A stretch of 64,000 bases of DNA, from contig NZ_BMRF01000005.1 of assembly GCF_014648495.1 (NCBI RefSeq), forward strand, positions 62,001 to 126,000, given 5' to 3'. Both the position numbers and the translations under genes were made by a program. The stretch's first letter is position 1; every line of letters begins with the position of its first letter. Shown in pieces: positions 28,480 to 37,114 of the stretch. This DNA is from Actinomadura cremea. GTDB taxonomy: Bacteria; Actinomycetota; Actinomycetes; Streptosporangiales; Streptosporangiaceae. Below the pieces are notes generated by a model. It did not search any database. It was given only the letters and a program-made list of their open reading frames with translations, and had not been told where the DNA came from.

Positions 28480-29925
28480 ATGCGCGCCCGTAACGCCCCC
28501 GCTGCACGGAACCGGGGCCGGTTCACCCTGACGGCCGTCCTGACGAGCGCGCTCGCCGCCGGGGCGGTCGCCGCCCTCCCGGTGCAGCCTGCGCGCGCGG
28601 ACGAGGCACCGCTGCGGACGATCGTCGACGACCGGGGCCGGACGCTGATCCTGCACGGGCTCAACACCGCGAGCAGCGCGAAGGGACCGAGCGGCCTCCC
28701 CTGGATCGACCGCGCGGACGTCGTGCGCGAGGCCCGCGACCTGGGCGGCAACTCCGTCCGGTACCTGGTCCAGTGGAAGGACGTCGAGCCCGAACCGGGC
28801 CGGTACGACGACGCGTACCTGGACGACGTCGCCGAACGCGTCTCCTGGTACCGCGAGCAGGGCATGCACGTGATCCTGGACATGCACCAGGACATCTACG
28901 GCCCGGCCGCGTGCGAGGGCTCCGGGAACGGCGCGCCCGCCTGGGCCACGCACACCGACGGCCTGCCCTGCACCCCGCAGACGCCCTGGGTCCTGACGTA
29001 CGTGCAGCCCGCCGTCATCCGCGCCTACGACCACTTCTGGAACAACTCGGGCGAACACCCGGAACTCAAGCAGCGGTTCACGGCCATGTGGAGGCACGTG
29101 GCGGAGCGCTTCGCCGACGACCCGGCCGTCCTGGGCTACGACCTCTACAACGAGCCGTTCGGCGGCACCCGCCAGTTCGGCTTCTTCGAGGGGCCCGTTC
29201 TCACGCCCTTCTACCAGGGCATCGTGAACGCGATCCGCGAGGTCGACCGAGACAACTGGATCTTCGTCGAGCCGCAGGCCCTCGGCCCGAACGAGGGTGC
29301 CGAGACGTCCCTCGGGGCGGTGCGCGACCCGCGCCCCGGCGAGCCCCGCCTCGTCTTCGCCCCGCACTTCTACCCCGGCGGCGTGGACATCGGCGGCTCC
29401 TACGACGGGTTCACCGAACTCCTGGTCAAGGCGCAGTTCCTGCTGTGGAAGCGCAACATGCCCGCCGCCGCGCGGCGGCTGGGCATGCCGATGTGGCTCG
29501 GAGAGGTCGGCGGCATGCCCGCGAGCGCGCCGGGCGCCGACGCGTTCACCGAAGACTGGCTGGAGATGGCGGACGAGCTGGGCATCGGCTGGGCGTACTG
29601 GTCCAACGACCCGGGCGGGAGCGGCGTGATCGACGGCGACGGGAACCCGACGCTGTTCGCCGAACTCCTCGCGCGCCCCTACCCGCGCGCCGTCGCCGGC
29701 ATCCCCACCGAGATCTCCTACGACGGGACGTCGCTCAAGGTCGGCTGGCGCGCGCGCAGCGGGACGTCCGGGCCGACCGAGATCTGGTTCCCGACCGACT
29801 CCCCCGTGGTGACGTCAACCGACCCCAAGGGCACTTGGAAGTACCTGTGGGACGAGGAACGCCGCGTCCTGTCGGTGTGGGCGGACCCGAGCAGTCCCAC
29901 CCACACCGTGACGGTCAAGCCGTGA
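28480..29925 (+). CDS. Secreted GH5 glycoside hydrolase, endoglycoceramidase/cellulase-like
   Basis: A 481-residue secreted glycosidase. N-terminal signal peptide: basic MRARNAPAARNRGRF, hydrophobic core, cleavage near PARADEA. The GH5 TIM barrel carries the acid/base Glu225 in LYNEPFGG and the nucleophile Glu342 in WLGEVGG, plus HGLNTASS and DMHQDIYG, which look most like endoglycoceramidase-type GH5 enzymes. About 85 C-terminal residues form a beta domain like those of such enzymes. ATG at 28480 has GGAGG upstream. Its last 11 bp overlap the convergent FAD oxidoreductase. Substrate (glycolipid or glucan) not settled. Confidence 0.87.
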   Translation: MRARNAPAARNRGRFTLTAVLTSALAAGAVAALPVQPARADEAPLRTIVDDRGRTLILHGLNTASSAKGPSGLPWIDRADVVREARDLGGNSVRYLVQWKDVEPEPGRYDDAYLDDVAERVSWYREQGMHVILDMHQDIYGPAACEGSGNGAPAWATHTDGLPCTPQTPWVLTYVQPAVIRAYDHFWNNSGEHPELKQRFTAMWRHVAERFADDPAVLGYDLYNEPFGGTRQFGFFEGPVLTPFYQGIVNAIREVDRDNWIFVEPQALGPNEGAETSLGAVRDPRPGEPRLVFAPHFYPGGVDIGGSYDGFTELLVKAQFLLWKRNMPAAARRLGMPMWLGEVGGMPASAPGADAFTEDWLEMADELGIGWAYWSNDPGGSGVIDGDGNPTLFAELLARPYPRAVAGIPTEISYDGTSLKVGWRARSGTSGPTEIWFPTDSPVVTSTDPKGTWKYLWDEERRVLSVWADPSSPTHTVTVKP

Positions 29926-31288
29926 CGGCCGGCCGGATGTTCTGGTTGTGGTGGAAGAGGTTGTCAGGGTCGTACCGCCGTTTGACTTCCGCGAGCCGCC
30001 GGAGGTTCTCCTCCCCCAGCCCCTCCCGGACGCGATCGCTCCCCTCGTCCCCGATGAAGTTCAGGTAGACGGCCCCGCTGGACCACGGCCGCATGGCGTC
30101 GCGCAGGCCGTGCGCCCAGGCGACGGCGCGCGCGTCGTCCGCCGGGTCGTCCCACAGCCCGAACGGGTGCACGACCCACGGGTCCCGCCTCCAGGGGATC
30201 GGGTACTCGGGTCCCCTGGCGACGGCCCCGCCCATCGGGAAGAGGACCTGCTGGGACGGCGACGGGATCACCATGTCCGCGGACATCTCGCAGAAGCGCG
30301 TCACGGCGTCGTCCGGGAACGCGCGGAGGTGCTCCGCCGACCAGTGGTTCCGGTAGCCCGGCGGATCGTCGAGCATGCACTGCAGGTCGGAGTACCGCAT
30401 CTCCGCCTGCATGCCGCCCGCGTGACCCAGCCGCGTCATCGGCCCGATCACCCCGTTCGCCTTCGACCCCGTTCCCGTGTACGTGACCAGGAACGCGAAC
30501 GCGCGACGTCCCACCAGGTCACCCGGAACGAAGTCCTCCGGTGGCGCGGTTATGTACAGGGCTCCGCCGCCCACCTCGTCTGGGGCGGAATCCATGAAGT
30601 CACGGTAGGCGGTCAGGATCTCCGGCCCCGCCTCCTCGGGCCACAGCAGGAGCGCCACGGAGACGGCGGGGAGCGGATGGAGCCGCATGGTGAACGAGGT
30701 CGCGACGCCGAAGTTCCCGCCGCCGCCGTGCAGCGCCCAGAACAGCTCCGGGTTCTCCTCCTCGCTCGCCCGCAGGTGCGTCCCGTCGGCCGCCACCAGC
30801 TCCACGGAGATCAGGTTGTCGCAGGCCAAGCCCATCTTGCGCTCCAGCCAGCCCGAGCCGCCGCCGAGGACGAACCCGCCCACACCGGTCGTCGAGACGC
30901 GTCCCCCGGTGGTGGCGAGGCTGTACTCCGCGGCGGCCCGGTCGAGCTCGCCCATCGTCGCGCCGCCGCCGACGCGGACCGTCCGGGCCTGCGGGTCGAT
31001 CGTCACCGAGTTCAGCATCCGCAGGTCGACGACCAGGCCGCCGTCCACCAGCGCCTTGCCCGCGACACCGTGCCCGCCGCCGCGGACCGACACCTCCAGC
31101 CCGCGCTCGCGCGCGAACCCGATCGCCCGCGCCACGTCGCCCGAGTTCGCGCACTGCGCGATCACCGCCGGACGCCGGTCGATCATCCCGTTGAACAGCG
31201 CCCGCGCCTCGTCGTAGCCGGGATCGTCCGGCAGGAGCACCCTGCCCGCGAACCCCTCGCGAAGGTCGGCTTCCATATGAGTGGTCAT
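29915..31288 (-). CDS. FAD-linked oxidoreductase, berberine-bridge/6-HDNO type (copy 1)
   Basis: A 457-residue flavoprotein oxidase. The PCMH-type FAD domain has VRGGGHGVAG, where the His is the usual 8-alpha FAD attachment site, and GGRVSTTGVGGFVLGGGSGWL. The second attachment Cys of bicovalent enzymes is not present at the expected GRVS position. A C-terminal BBE motif (YLNFIGDEG...RYDPDNLFHHNQNI) is complete. The stop overlaps the GH5 gene by 11 bp. Very similar to the copy at 31370 in the same orientation. Substrate unknown. Confidence 0.91.
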   Translation of the reverse strand: MTTHMEADLREGFAGRVLLPDDPGYDEARALFNGMIDRRPAVIAQCANSGDVARAIGFARERGLEVSVRGGGHGVAGKALVDGGLVVDLRMLNSVTIDPQARTVRVGGGATMGELDRAAAEYSLATTGGRVSTTGVGGFVLGGGSGWLERKMGLACDNLISVELVAADGTHLRASEEENPELFWALHGGGGNFGVATSFTMRLHPLPAVSVALLLWPEEAGPEILTAYRDFMDSAPDEVGGGALYITAPPEDFVPGDLVGRRAFAFLVTYTGTGSKANGVIGPMTRLGHAGGMQAEMRYSDLQCMLDDPPGYRNHWSAEHLRAFPDDAVTRFCEMSADMVIPSPSQQVLFPMGGAVARGPEYPIPWRRDPWVVHPFGLWDDPADDARAVAWAHGLRDAMRPWSSGAVYLNFIGDEGSDRVREGLGEENLRRLAEVKRRYDPDNLFHHNQNIRPAVTA

Positions 31289-31369
31289 GCGCGCCCCTCT
31301 CGTACCGTTGCCGCCGCCGGAGGGCGGGGGCGGCGGCCGCTGACAGGACTGCCGTGACGAGCAGCCGGT

Positions 31370-32737
31370 TCAGGCCGGTTCGATGTTCTGGTTGTAGTGA
31401 AAGACGTTGTCGGGGTCGTACCGCCGCTTCACGTTCGCGAGGCGCCGCATGTTCTCGTCGCCCCAGCCCTCCCGGACGCGGTCGGCCCCCTCGTCCCCGA
31501 TGAAGTTCAGGTAGAGGGAGCCCGTCGACCACTCCCGCATCGACAGGCGGACGTCCCGCGCCCACGTCCTCGCGCGGACGTCGTCGGCCGGGTCGTCCCA
31601 CAGGGCCAGCGGATGCACGACCCAGGGGTCGTTCCGCCAGGGGACCGGGTAGTCGGCCGGCCCCCGCGCGACGGCACCGCCCAGCGGGAACAGCGTGTGC
31701 CTGGACGCGGACGGGACGATCATGTCGTCGGCCAGCGCGCAGTAGCGCGCCACCGCCTCGTCCGGAAGCTCGCGCACGTGCTGGGCGGTCCAGTAGTTCC
31801 GGAGTCCCGACTGGTCGTCGTCCATGCCCTGCACGGCCGTGTACGGCATCTCCGCGATGATCCCGCCCGCGGGCCCGAGCGCGGTCAGCGGCTCGACCAC
31901 GGCCCGGGTCTCGGGCTCCGTGGCCACGCAGGTGACGACGATGGCGAGCGCGAGCCGTCCGGCCAGGTCGCCCGGGACGAAGTCGGCGGGCGGGGCGAGC
32001 ATGTACTCCGAGCCGCCGCCGACCTCGTCGGGCGCCGCCTCCATGAGGTCGCGGAAGGCCGCCACGACGTCCGGTCCCGCTTCGGGCGGCCACAGCAGGA
32101 GGGCGAGTCCGAGCGTGCTCAGCGGATGCAGCCGGAGGCTGAACGAGGTGACCGCGCCGAAGTTCCCGCCGCCGCCGTGCAGCGCCCAGAACAGCTCCGG
32201 GTTCTCCTCCTCGCTCGCGCGCAGGTGCGTCCCGTCGGCCGTCACCACCTCGGCCGACAGGAGGTTGTCGCAGGCCAGCCCGAACTTGCGCTCCAGCCAG
32301 CCGGACCCGCCGCCGAGGACGAACCCGCCCACACCGGTCGTCGAGACGCGCCCGCCGACGGTCGCGAGGCCGTAGTCCGCGGTCGCGCCGTCGAGGTCGG
32401 CCATGACCGCCCCGCCGCCGACGCGGGCCGTCCGGGCGTCCGGGTCGACGGTCACCGAGTTCAGCATCCGCAGATCGATGACCAGACCGCCGTCCACCAG
32501 CGCGTTCCCGGCCACGCCGTGCCCGCCGCCGCGGACCGACACCTCCAGCCCGCGCTCGCGCGCGAACCCGATCGCCCGCGCCACGTCATCGGTGTTGGCG
32601 CACTGCGCGATCACCGCCGGACGCCGGTCGATCATGCCGTTGAACAGCGCCCGCGCCTCGTCGTAACCGGGATCGCGGGGAAGGATCATCTCGCCGGCGA
32701 ACTCCGTCCGCAGACCGGGATCGATGCGAGTGGTCAT
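31370..32737 (-). CDS. FAD-linked oxidoreductase, berberine-bridge/6-HDNO type (copy 2)
   Basis: A 455-residue paralogue of the preceding gene. Long stretches are identical (ARALFNGMIDRRPAVIAQCA, FARERGLEVSVRGGGHGVAG), others have drifted. FAD-attachment His in RGGGHG, BBE end YLNFIGDEGADRV and RYDPDNVFHYNQN. ATG at 32737 with GAGGG upstream, preferred over a longer frame to 32833. The 81 bp between its stop and the copy 1 start hold no feature I recognise. Tandem duplication; differing substrates are likely but unproven. Confidence 0.91.
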   Translation of the reverse strand: MTTRIDPGLRTEFAGEMILPRDPGYDEARALFNGMIDRRPAVIAQCANTDDVARAIGFARERGLEVSVRGGGHGVAGNALVDGGLVIDLRMLNSVTVDPDARTARVGGGAVMADLDGATADYGLATVGGRVSTTGVGGFVLGGGSGWLERKFGLACDNLLSAEVVTADGTHLRASEEENPELFWALHGGGGNFGAVTSFSLRLHPLSTLGLALLLWPPEAGPDVVAAFRDLMEAAPDEVGGGSEYMLAPPADFVPGDLAGRLALAIVVTCVATEPETRAVVEPLTALGPAGGIIAEMPYTAVQGMDDDQSGLRNYWTAQHVRELPDEAVARYCALADDMIVPSASRHTLFPLGGAVARGPADYPVPWRNDPWVVHPLALWDDPADDVRARTWARDVRLSMREWSTGSLYLNFIGDEGADRVREGWGDENMRRLANVKRRYDPDNVFHYNQNIEPA

Positions 32738-32873
32738 GTTCGTCCCTCTCGTCCAGGATTCACCGTGGGAGCGAGGGTTTCGGGACATTCGCGGGAGCGG
32801 ACATCTCCGCCGCCCTGCCGTGCCGTCACTCACTCCTCATTGTGCGCTCCAGTCCCGGGGATGAGAAGAACCC

Positions 32874-32900
32874 GCGGCTCCTCGATAACCGAGAAGCCGC
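32874..32900 (-). terminator. Intrinsic terminator of the repeat-domain membrane protein gene
   Basis: On the minus strand an 11-bp stem with one G-U pair (GCGGCTTCTCG / CGAGGAGCCGC), a 5-nt loop, then GGGTTCTTCTC. It lies 33 bp beyond the stop at 32933. Confidence 0.75.
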
Positions 32901-32932
32901 AGGTGAAAGGACGTACGAGGGACGTTCGCGGG

Positions 32933-33886
32933 TCAGCTGCCGAGCGACTTGATCCGCTCGTCGAGGGTGGGCCGCAGCTTCTTCACGCACATGATCGGCC
33001 GCAGCGCCTTCTCCTTCTCCTCGGCCTCGAGGTGGTGGGTCGTCCCCTTCGGGCACTCCGCCTCGGACCGGGTGCGGGCCAGCACCTTGGCGATGGCCCG
33101 GTCGGACTCGCAGGACGCCGTCTTGAGCCCGCCGACCGCGAAGCTCGGGTCCTGGATGCACTCGCCGGCCGACACGATCAGCCCCTCGTCGCCGAGGCAC
33201 AGCACCGGCCGGGGAAGGTCGCCGCCGAAGGACGTGAGCTCCATCGTCTCCAGCGCCGTCGACGGGCACTCCTTCGCGGTGTCCACCCGCGCGACGACCT
33301 TCGAGTACGACTCCTCGTTCGTGCAGGGCGTCTCGCTGCCCATCGCGATCGACGACGTCACGCAGTCGCCGACGGTGATCATCGCGCCGCCCACGCCGGG
33401 GTCGCCCGGGTGCGGGCCGTCGATGTTGCGCACGCAGACCTGGGTCGTGCGCGGGTTCTCCGGGTCCGTCCGGACGGCCGCGACGCCGTCGGCACCGTCG
33501 GGGCAGTCGGGCTCGGCGGCCGCGAACCCGCCCGCGCTCGCGCCGGCGACCTTGACGACCTTCCCCTTCGCCTCCGGGTCGTCGCAGTTCACCCGTTCGG
33601 CCACCGGCACCTGCCGGTAGGAGCCCTTCCCCTTTTCCAGGTCGAACCGGACGCCGATGCACTCGTCCGCCTTCACCGGTCCGTCCGGCGCGGCCGACGC
33701 CATGTTCAGCAGGACGGACCCGACGATCGCGGCGAGCACCAGCACGGCCGCCCCGGCCCCCACCACGAACACCCACGGCGAGGTCTTGGCCCGCGCCGGC
33801 GGAGGCGTCGGCCCGGGATACGCGCCTCCCGGCGGCGGCGGTCCGGGCGGCCCCGGCGGCTGGGGCGGCGTCCCCGACCCGTACAT
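32933..33886 (-). CDS. Single-pass membrane protein with three Cys-rich repeats (LppU-like)
   Basis: A 317-residue protein. A cytoplasmic Pro/Gly tract (GTPPQPPGPPGPPPPGG) is followed by one TM helix at about 40-62. The extracellular part has three related modules, each starting near D/G-ECI or DCV and containing three or four Cys. Examples are KADECIGVRFD...CDDP, VGDCVTSSIA...CTNEES and AGECIQDPSF...CESDRA, each ending with VCV/LCL/MCV. This resembles actinobacterial LppU-type repeat proteins; function unknown. The ATG at 33886 is chosen over two upstream ATGs because GGAGG lies 5 nt before it. Confidence 0.75.
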   Translation of the reverse strand: MYGSGTPPQPPGPPGPPPPGGAYPGPTPPPARAKTSPWVFVVGAGAAVLVLAAIVGSVLLNMASAAPDGPVKADECIGVRFDLEKGKGSYRQVPVAERVNCDDPEAKGKVVKVAGASAGGFAAAEPDCPDGADGVAAVRTDPENPRTTQVCVRNIDGPHPGDPGVGGAMITVGDCVTSSIAMGSETPCTNEESYSKVVARVDTAKECPSTALETMELTSFGGDLPRPVLCLGDEGLIVSAGECIQDPSFAVGGLKTASCESDRAIAKVLARTRSEAECPKGTTHHLEAEEKEKALRPIMCVKKLRPTLDERIKSLGS

Positions 33887-34074
33887 GGCGTCCTCCATCG
33901 GCATTGATCACGAAGGGGTGGAACATATCGCACCCGCCCGACATGCCCTGGCCGACCCCACTCCGGCCGCGCACGCCGACCGCTGATCGCCGTGTTTTCG
34001 GGCGACCCATTCCCCCTTCACAGGCGACATGATTAGGGAACGCCCACGCCGAATGCCGCTGTGCCTCACCCCGT

Positions 34075-34704
34075 TCAGGTGTCCGCGTGCTCGGCCTGTC
34101 GACGGGCACTCGAAGAGGCTCCTCGCACGGTCGGCCTGGCCCTGAAGTGAGCGCGTTCGCCCTGGCCGCCGAAGAGGCTGAGCACCTCGACGGCGCCGCG
34201 TCCGGTCGAGCCGAACCAATGCGGGTGCTGGGTGTCGAATTCGGCGACCTCGCCGGGCCCGAGAACCAGGTCGTAGTCGCCGAGAATGAGGCGCAGCCGT
34301 CCAGTGAGGACGTAAAGCCACTCGTATCCGGCGTGAGTTCGCGGAAACGGTTCGGATTCGCTCGCGGGGATCGTCAGTTTGTACGCCTTGGGCTCGCCTT
34401 GCGTCCGCGACAGCGGAATGATGACGCGGCCCCGTGTCCGCATCGGCTCCTGCGGCATGCGCGGGTCGACGATGCGGGGGGCCGCGACGATCTCGTCGAG
34501 CGGCACCGCCAGGGCGGCGGCGATCGGCAGCAGCAGCTCCAGACTCGGCTTGCGGTGCCCGGTCTCGAGCCGCGACAGGGTGCTCTTGGAGACACCGGTC
34601 CGGCGGCTCAGTTCGGCGAGGGAGAGGTTCTTCTTCTCTCTCACCCTGCGCAGGCGGTGCCCGATCTGGTCGAGGGTCGCCTCGATGGCGGGATGGGACT
34701 CCAT
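34075..34704 (-). CDS. XRE-family regulator with C-terminal cupin
   Basis: A 209-residue transcription factor. The helix-turn-helix is at about 15-70 (IGHRLRRVREKKNLSLAELSRRTGVSKSTLSRLETG). The cupin (about 110-190) has HAGYEWLYVLTGRLRLILGDYDLVLGPGEVAEFDT and senses a small ligand in this family. Divergent from an MFS efflux pump 91 bp away, with a palindrome between them, so it probably regulates the pump and itself. ATG at 34704. Confidence 0.9.
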   Translation of the reverse strand: MESHPAIEATLDQIGHRLRRVREKKNLSLAELSRRTGVSKSTLSRLETGHRKPSLELLLPIAAALAVPLDEIVAAPRIVDPRMPQEPMRTRGRVIIPLSRTQGEPKAYKLTIPASESEPFPRTHAGYEWLYVLTGRLRLILGDYDLVLGPGEVAEFDTQHPHWFGSTGRGAVEVLSLFGGQGERAHFRARPTVRGASSSARRQAEHADT

Positions 34705-34733
34705 CGTCCCAGCACACCAGGTCGTTCCTGTTC

Positions 34734-34751
34734 CGGCAACGTTAGTTGCCG
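34734..34751. promoter_or_regulatory. Palindromic operator candidate between XRE and MFS genes
   Basis: CGGCAAC-GTTA-GTTGCCG, perfect 7-bp arms, in the middle of the 91-bp divergent gap. The likely ligand is the XRE-cupin protein. Confidence 0.6.
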
Positions 34752-34795
34752 TTCCGTACCCCGGGCGGCCACGGTCGGCGTCGGAGGTGAGGGTG

Positions 34796-36073
34796 ATGGA
34801 AAACCATCGCGATGTCGTGACCGGAAGGGTCGCCCCGCATGGCGGCGAGGCGGCTCGGGCGAGCACCACCGGAGTGCGGGGGCGGCTCCTGCCGCCCGGG
34901 GTGTATCTCCTGGCGTTCAGCCTCTTCGCCATGGGGAGCGCGGAGTTCCTCCTCGCGGGGGTGCTGCCCGCGGTCGCCGCGGATCTCGAGGTCGAGCTCG
35001 CCACGGCGGGCTGGCTGATCACCGCGTTCGCGGCCGGAGTCGTCCTCGGCGGCCCGCCGTTCGCGGTCATCAGCCTGCGGTGGCCGCGCCGGACCGCACT
35101 CGTGCTGACCCAGCTGGTGTTCGCCGGCGGAATCGCCGCCGGGCTGGTCTTCGGCGGCCTGACCGCGCTGCTGATCACTCGTTTCGTCGCCGGACTCGCC
35201 TACGCGGGCTTCTTCGCCGTCGCGGCCGTCACCGCCGTCGGGCTGGTCGCCCCCGACCGCGCCGCCCGCGCCTCGGGCGTCGTGGTGAGCGGCCTCAGCC
35301 TGGCCATGGTCGTCGGCGGACCCGCCGGGACGCTGATCGGCTACCGCACCGGCTGGGAGGGCGGGTTCTGGCTGGTGGTCGCCCTCACCCTCGCCGCCGC
35401 CGTCGCGGTGGCCGTCGCGATGCCCCGGACGGCCGCCGGGCGGGACCCCGGCATCGGACGGGAGCTCCGGGCCATGCGGCGGCCGCGCCTGTGGCTCGTC
35501 TACGCCGCCACGCTGCTGAGCACGGCGGCGTACATGATCACGTTCAACTACCTCTCCGAGATCCTGACCAGCGTCACCGGAATCCCGGACGTGTGGATCG
35601 CGGTCGTCCTGGTGCTGTTCGGCGTCGGCGCGTTCACCGGCCTGGCGATCGGTGGCCGCGTCTCCGACGGGCGGCCCCACCGGGTCCTCGTCACCGGAGC
35701 GGCCGGGATCGCCGGCTGCTCGGTGCTGATCGCCATGCTGGCCGAGCACGCGCTCGCGGTCGTCCCGCTCGTGCCGCTCCTCGGCGTGGCCGGGTTCGTG
35801 CTCAATCCCGCGGTCTACGGCCGGGTGTTCACGATCGCCTCCGACGCCCCCACCCTCGCCGGGGCCACCACGGTGTCGGCCTTCCAGCTCGGCATCAGCC
35901 TCGTTCCCCCGATGGCCGGCGCCGCGCTCAACGCGGGCGCGCCCGTCACCGCCGTCGCGTGGATCGGCGCCGGGCTGGCCGCGGCCACCGTTCCCGTCGC
36001 CCTCGCCGAGCGGGCCCTCGCACGGGGGGACGGGATCCGGCGCACCGGCCGGGCGAACGTCGACGCCGCTTGA
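34796..36073 (+). CDS. MFS drug efflux transporter (Cmx/chloramphenicol-type, DHA1)
   Basis: A 425-residue major facilitator with about 12 TM helices. The opening YLLAFSLFAMGSAEFLLAGVLPAVAADL matches the DHA1 drug/arabinose-type exporters, with the motif A region in the loop 2-3 partly altered (SLRWPRRTALV). ATG at 34796 has GGAGG upstream; the longer frame runs into the regulator gene. Substrate unknown; chloramphenicol-type efflux is a family guess. Confidence 0.87.
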   Translation: MENHRDVVTGRVAPHGGEAARASTTGVRGRLLPPGVYLLAFSLFAMGSAEFLLAGVLPAVAADLEVELATAGWLITAFAAGVVLGGPPFAVISLRWPRRTALVLTQLVFAGGIAAGLVFGGLTALLITRFVAGLAYAGFFAVAAVTAVGLVAPDRAARASGVVVSGLSLAMVVGGPAGTLIGYRTGWEGGFWLVVALTLAAAVAVAVAMPRTAAGRDPGIGRELRAMRRPRLWLVYAATLLSTAAYMITFNYLSEILTSVTGIPDVWIAVVLVLFGVGAFTGLAIGGRVSDGRPHRVLVTGAAGIAGCSVLIAMLAEHALAVVPLVPLLGVAGFVLNPAVYGRVFTIASDAPTLAGATTVSAFQLGISLVPPMAGAALNAGAPVTAVAWIGAGLAAATVPVALAERALARGDGIRRTGRANVDAA

Positions 36074-36087
36074 CGGGCCGCCCGCGC

Positions 36088-36498
36088 TCAACCGGTCAGG
36101 CGGCGCTCGGACGGGTCGATCGGGACGTCGTTGATGCTGGCCTCGCGGCGGCGCATGAGGCCGTCGTCGGCAAACTCCCACTGCTCGTTGCCGTGGCTGC
36201 GCCACCAGCGCCCGTCCGCGTCGTGCCACTCGTACTCGAAGCGCACGGAGATGCGGTTCCCGGTGTAGGCCCACAGCTCCTTGCGCAGGCGGTAGTCGAG
36301 TTCGCGTTCCCACTTGCGGCGCAGGAAGGCCCGGATGGCGTCGCGGCCGGTGAAGAACTCGTCGCGGTTCCGCCAGACGGAGTCCTCGGTGTAGGCGAGG
36401 GCGACGCGGTCGGGGTCGCGGGTGTTCCAGGCGTCCTCGGCGGCCTGGACCTTGGCGCGGGCGGTCTCCTCGGTGAACGGCGGCAGCGGTGGGCGCAT
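36088..36498 (-). CDS. DUF1348 / NTF2-like protein
   Basis: A 136-residue SnoaL-fold protein. [35 protein letters not shown] and [22 protein letters not shown] are the DUF1348 pattern, and SINDVPI near the end is also conserved. No proven activity in the family. ATG at 36498 has GGAGAGG upstream. Divergent from the TetR gene, with two copies of one palindrome between, so it is a likely target. Confidence 0.9.
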   Translation of the reverse strand: MRPPLPPFTEETARAKVQAAEDAWNTRDPDRVALAYTEDSVWRNRDEFFTGRDAIRAFLRRKWERELDYRLRKELWAYTGNRISVRFEYEWHDADGRWWRSHGNEQWEFADDGLMRRREASINDVPIDPSERRLTG

Positions 36499-36514
36499 CG
36501 TGGGTTCCTCTCCA

Positions 36515-36556
36515 GAGAACGTGCGTTCTCCGCTACCGTAGAGAACGAACGTTCTC
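36515..36556. promoter_or_regulatory. Twin operators GAGAAC-N4-GTTCTC
   Basis: Two copies of the 16-bp palindrome GAGAAC-N4-GTTCTC at 36515-36530 and 36541-36556, centres 26 bp apart, inside the 73-bp divergent region. Most likely the binding sites of the TetR protein at 36572. The inner GAAC-N4-GTTC also looks like the core of an actinobacterial LexA box, but its flanks differ (GA/TC order). Confidence 0.82.
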
Positions 36557-36571
36557 GACGCAAGGAGGGGC

Positions 36572-37114
36572 ATGGAGCGGCAGGAGGCCGAAACGCGGCT
36601 GCTGGACGCCGCGGAGGCGCTGTTCTACCGGCGGGGCGTCCAGGCGGTCGGCATGGACGACCTGCGCGCCGCGTCGGGCGTCTCGCTCAAGCGGCTGTAC
36701 GGCACGTTCCCCTCCAAGGAGGCGCTGGTGACGGCGTACCTGGAGCGGCGGGACCTGCGCTGGACCGCCGACCTGGAGACCTACGTCGCCGCGCGGGACG
36801 ACTCCGTCGCCGCGGTGTTCGACTGGCTCGGCGAGTGGTTCGCGAGCGACGACTTCCATGGCTGCGCGTTCATCAACGCGTTCGGGGAGCTGCGCGAGGG
36901 GGCGACTCCCGTGGCGGCGGCTGCGCGCGCACACAAGGAACGGCTGCTCCGGTTTCTGCGCGGGCTCGTGAAGGACGACGTACTGGCCGCGCAACTGGTG
37001 ATGCTGATGGACGGGGCCATCGTGTCGGCCTCGATCAACGGCGATCCCGGCGCGGCGGCGACGGCCCGGAAGGCCGCCGAGGCCCTGGTCGGAGGCGGGG
37101 TCACACGCAGGTGA
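36572..37114 (+). CDS. TetR-family regulator
   Basis: A 180-residue repressor. The N-terminal HTH (about 5-50) has [37 protein letters not shown] and PSKEALV. The C-terminal ligand domain is typical of the group that controls a divergent DUF1348 gene. ATG at 36572 has AAGGAGG; it starts 16 bp after the second operator. Its last 14 bp overlap the convergent VanW gene. Confidence 0.92.
   Translation: MERQEAETRLLDAAEALFYRRGVQAVGMDDLRAASGVSLKRLYGTFPSKEALVTAYLERRDLRWTADLETYVAARDDSVAAVFDWLGEWFASDDFHGCAFINAFGELREGATPVAAAARAHKERLLRFLRGLVKDDVLAAQLVMLMDGAIVSASINGDPGAAATARKAAEALVGGGVTRR

Noticed and set aside
36541-36556. LexA/SOS box
   Set aside because: Only the GAAC-N4-GTTC core fits. Two copies beside a TetR gene make a TetR operator the simpler reading.
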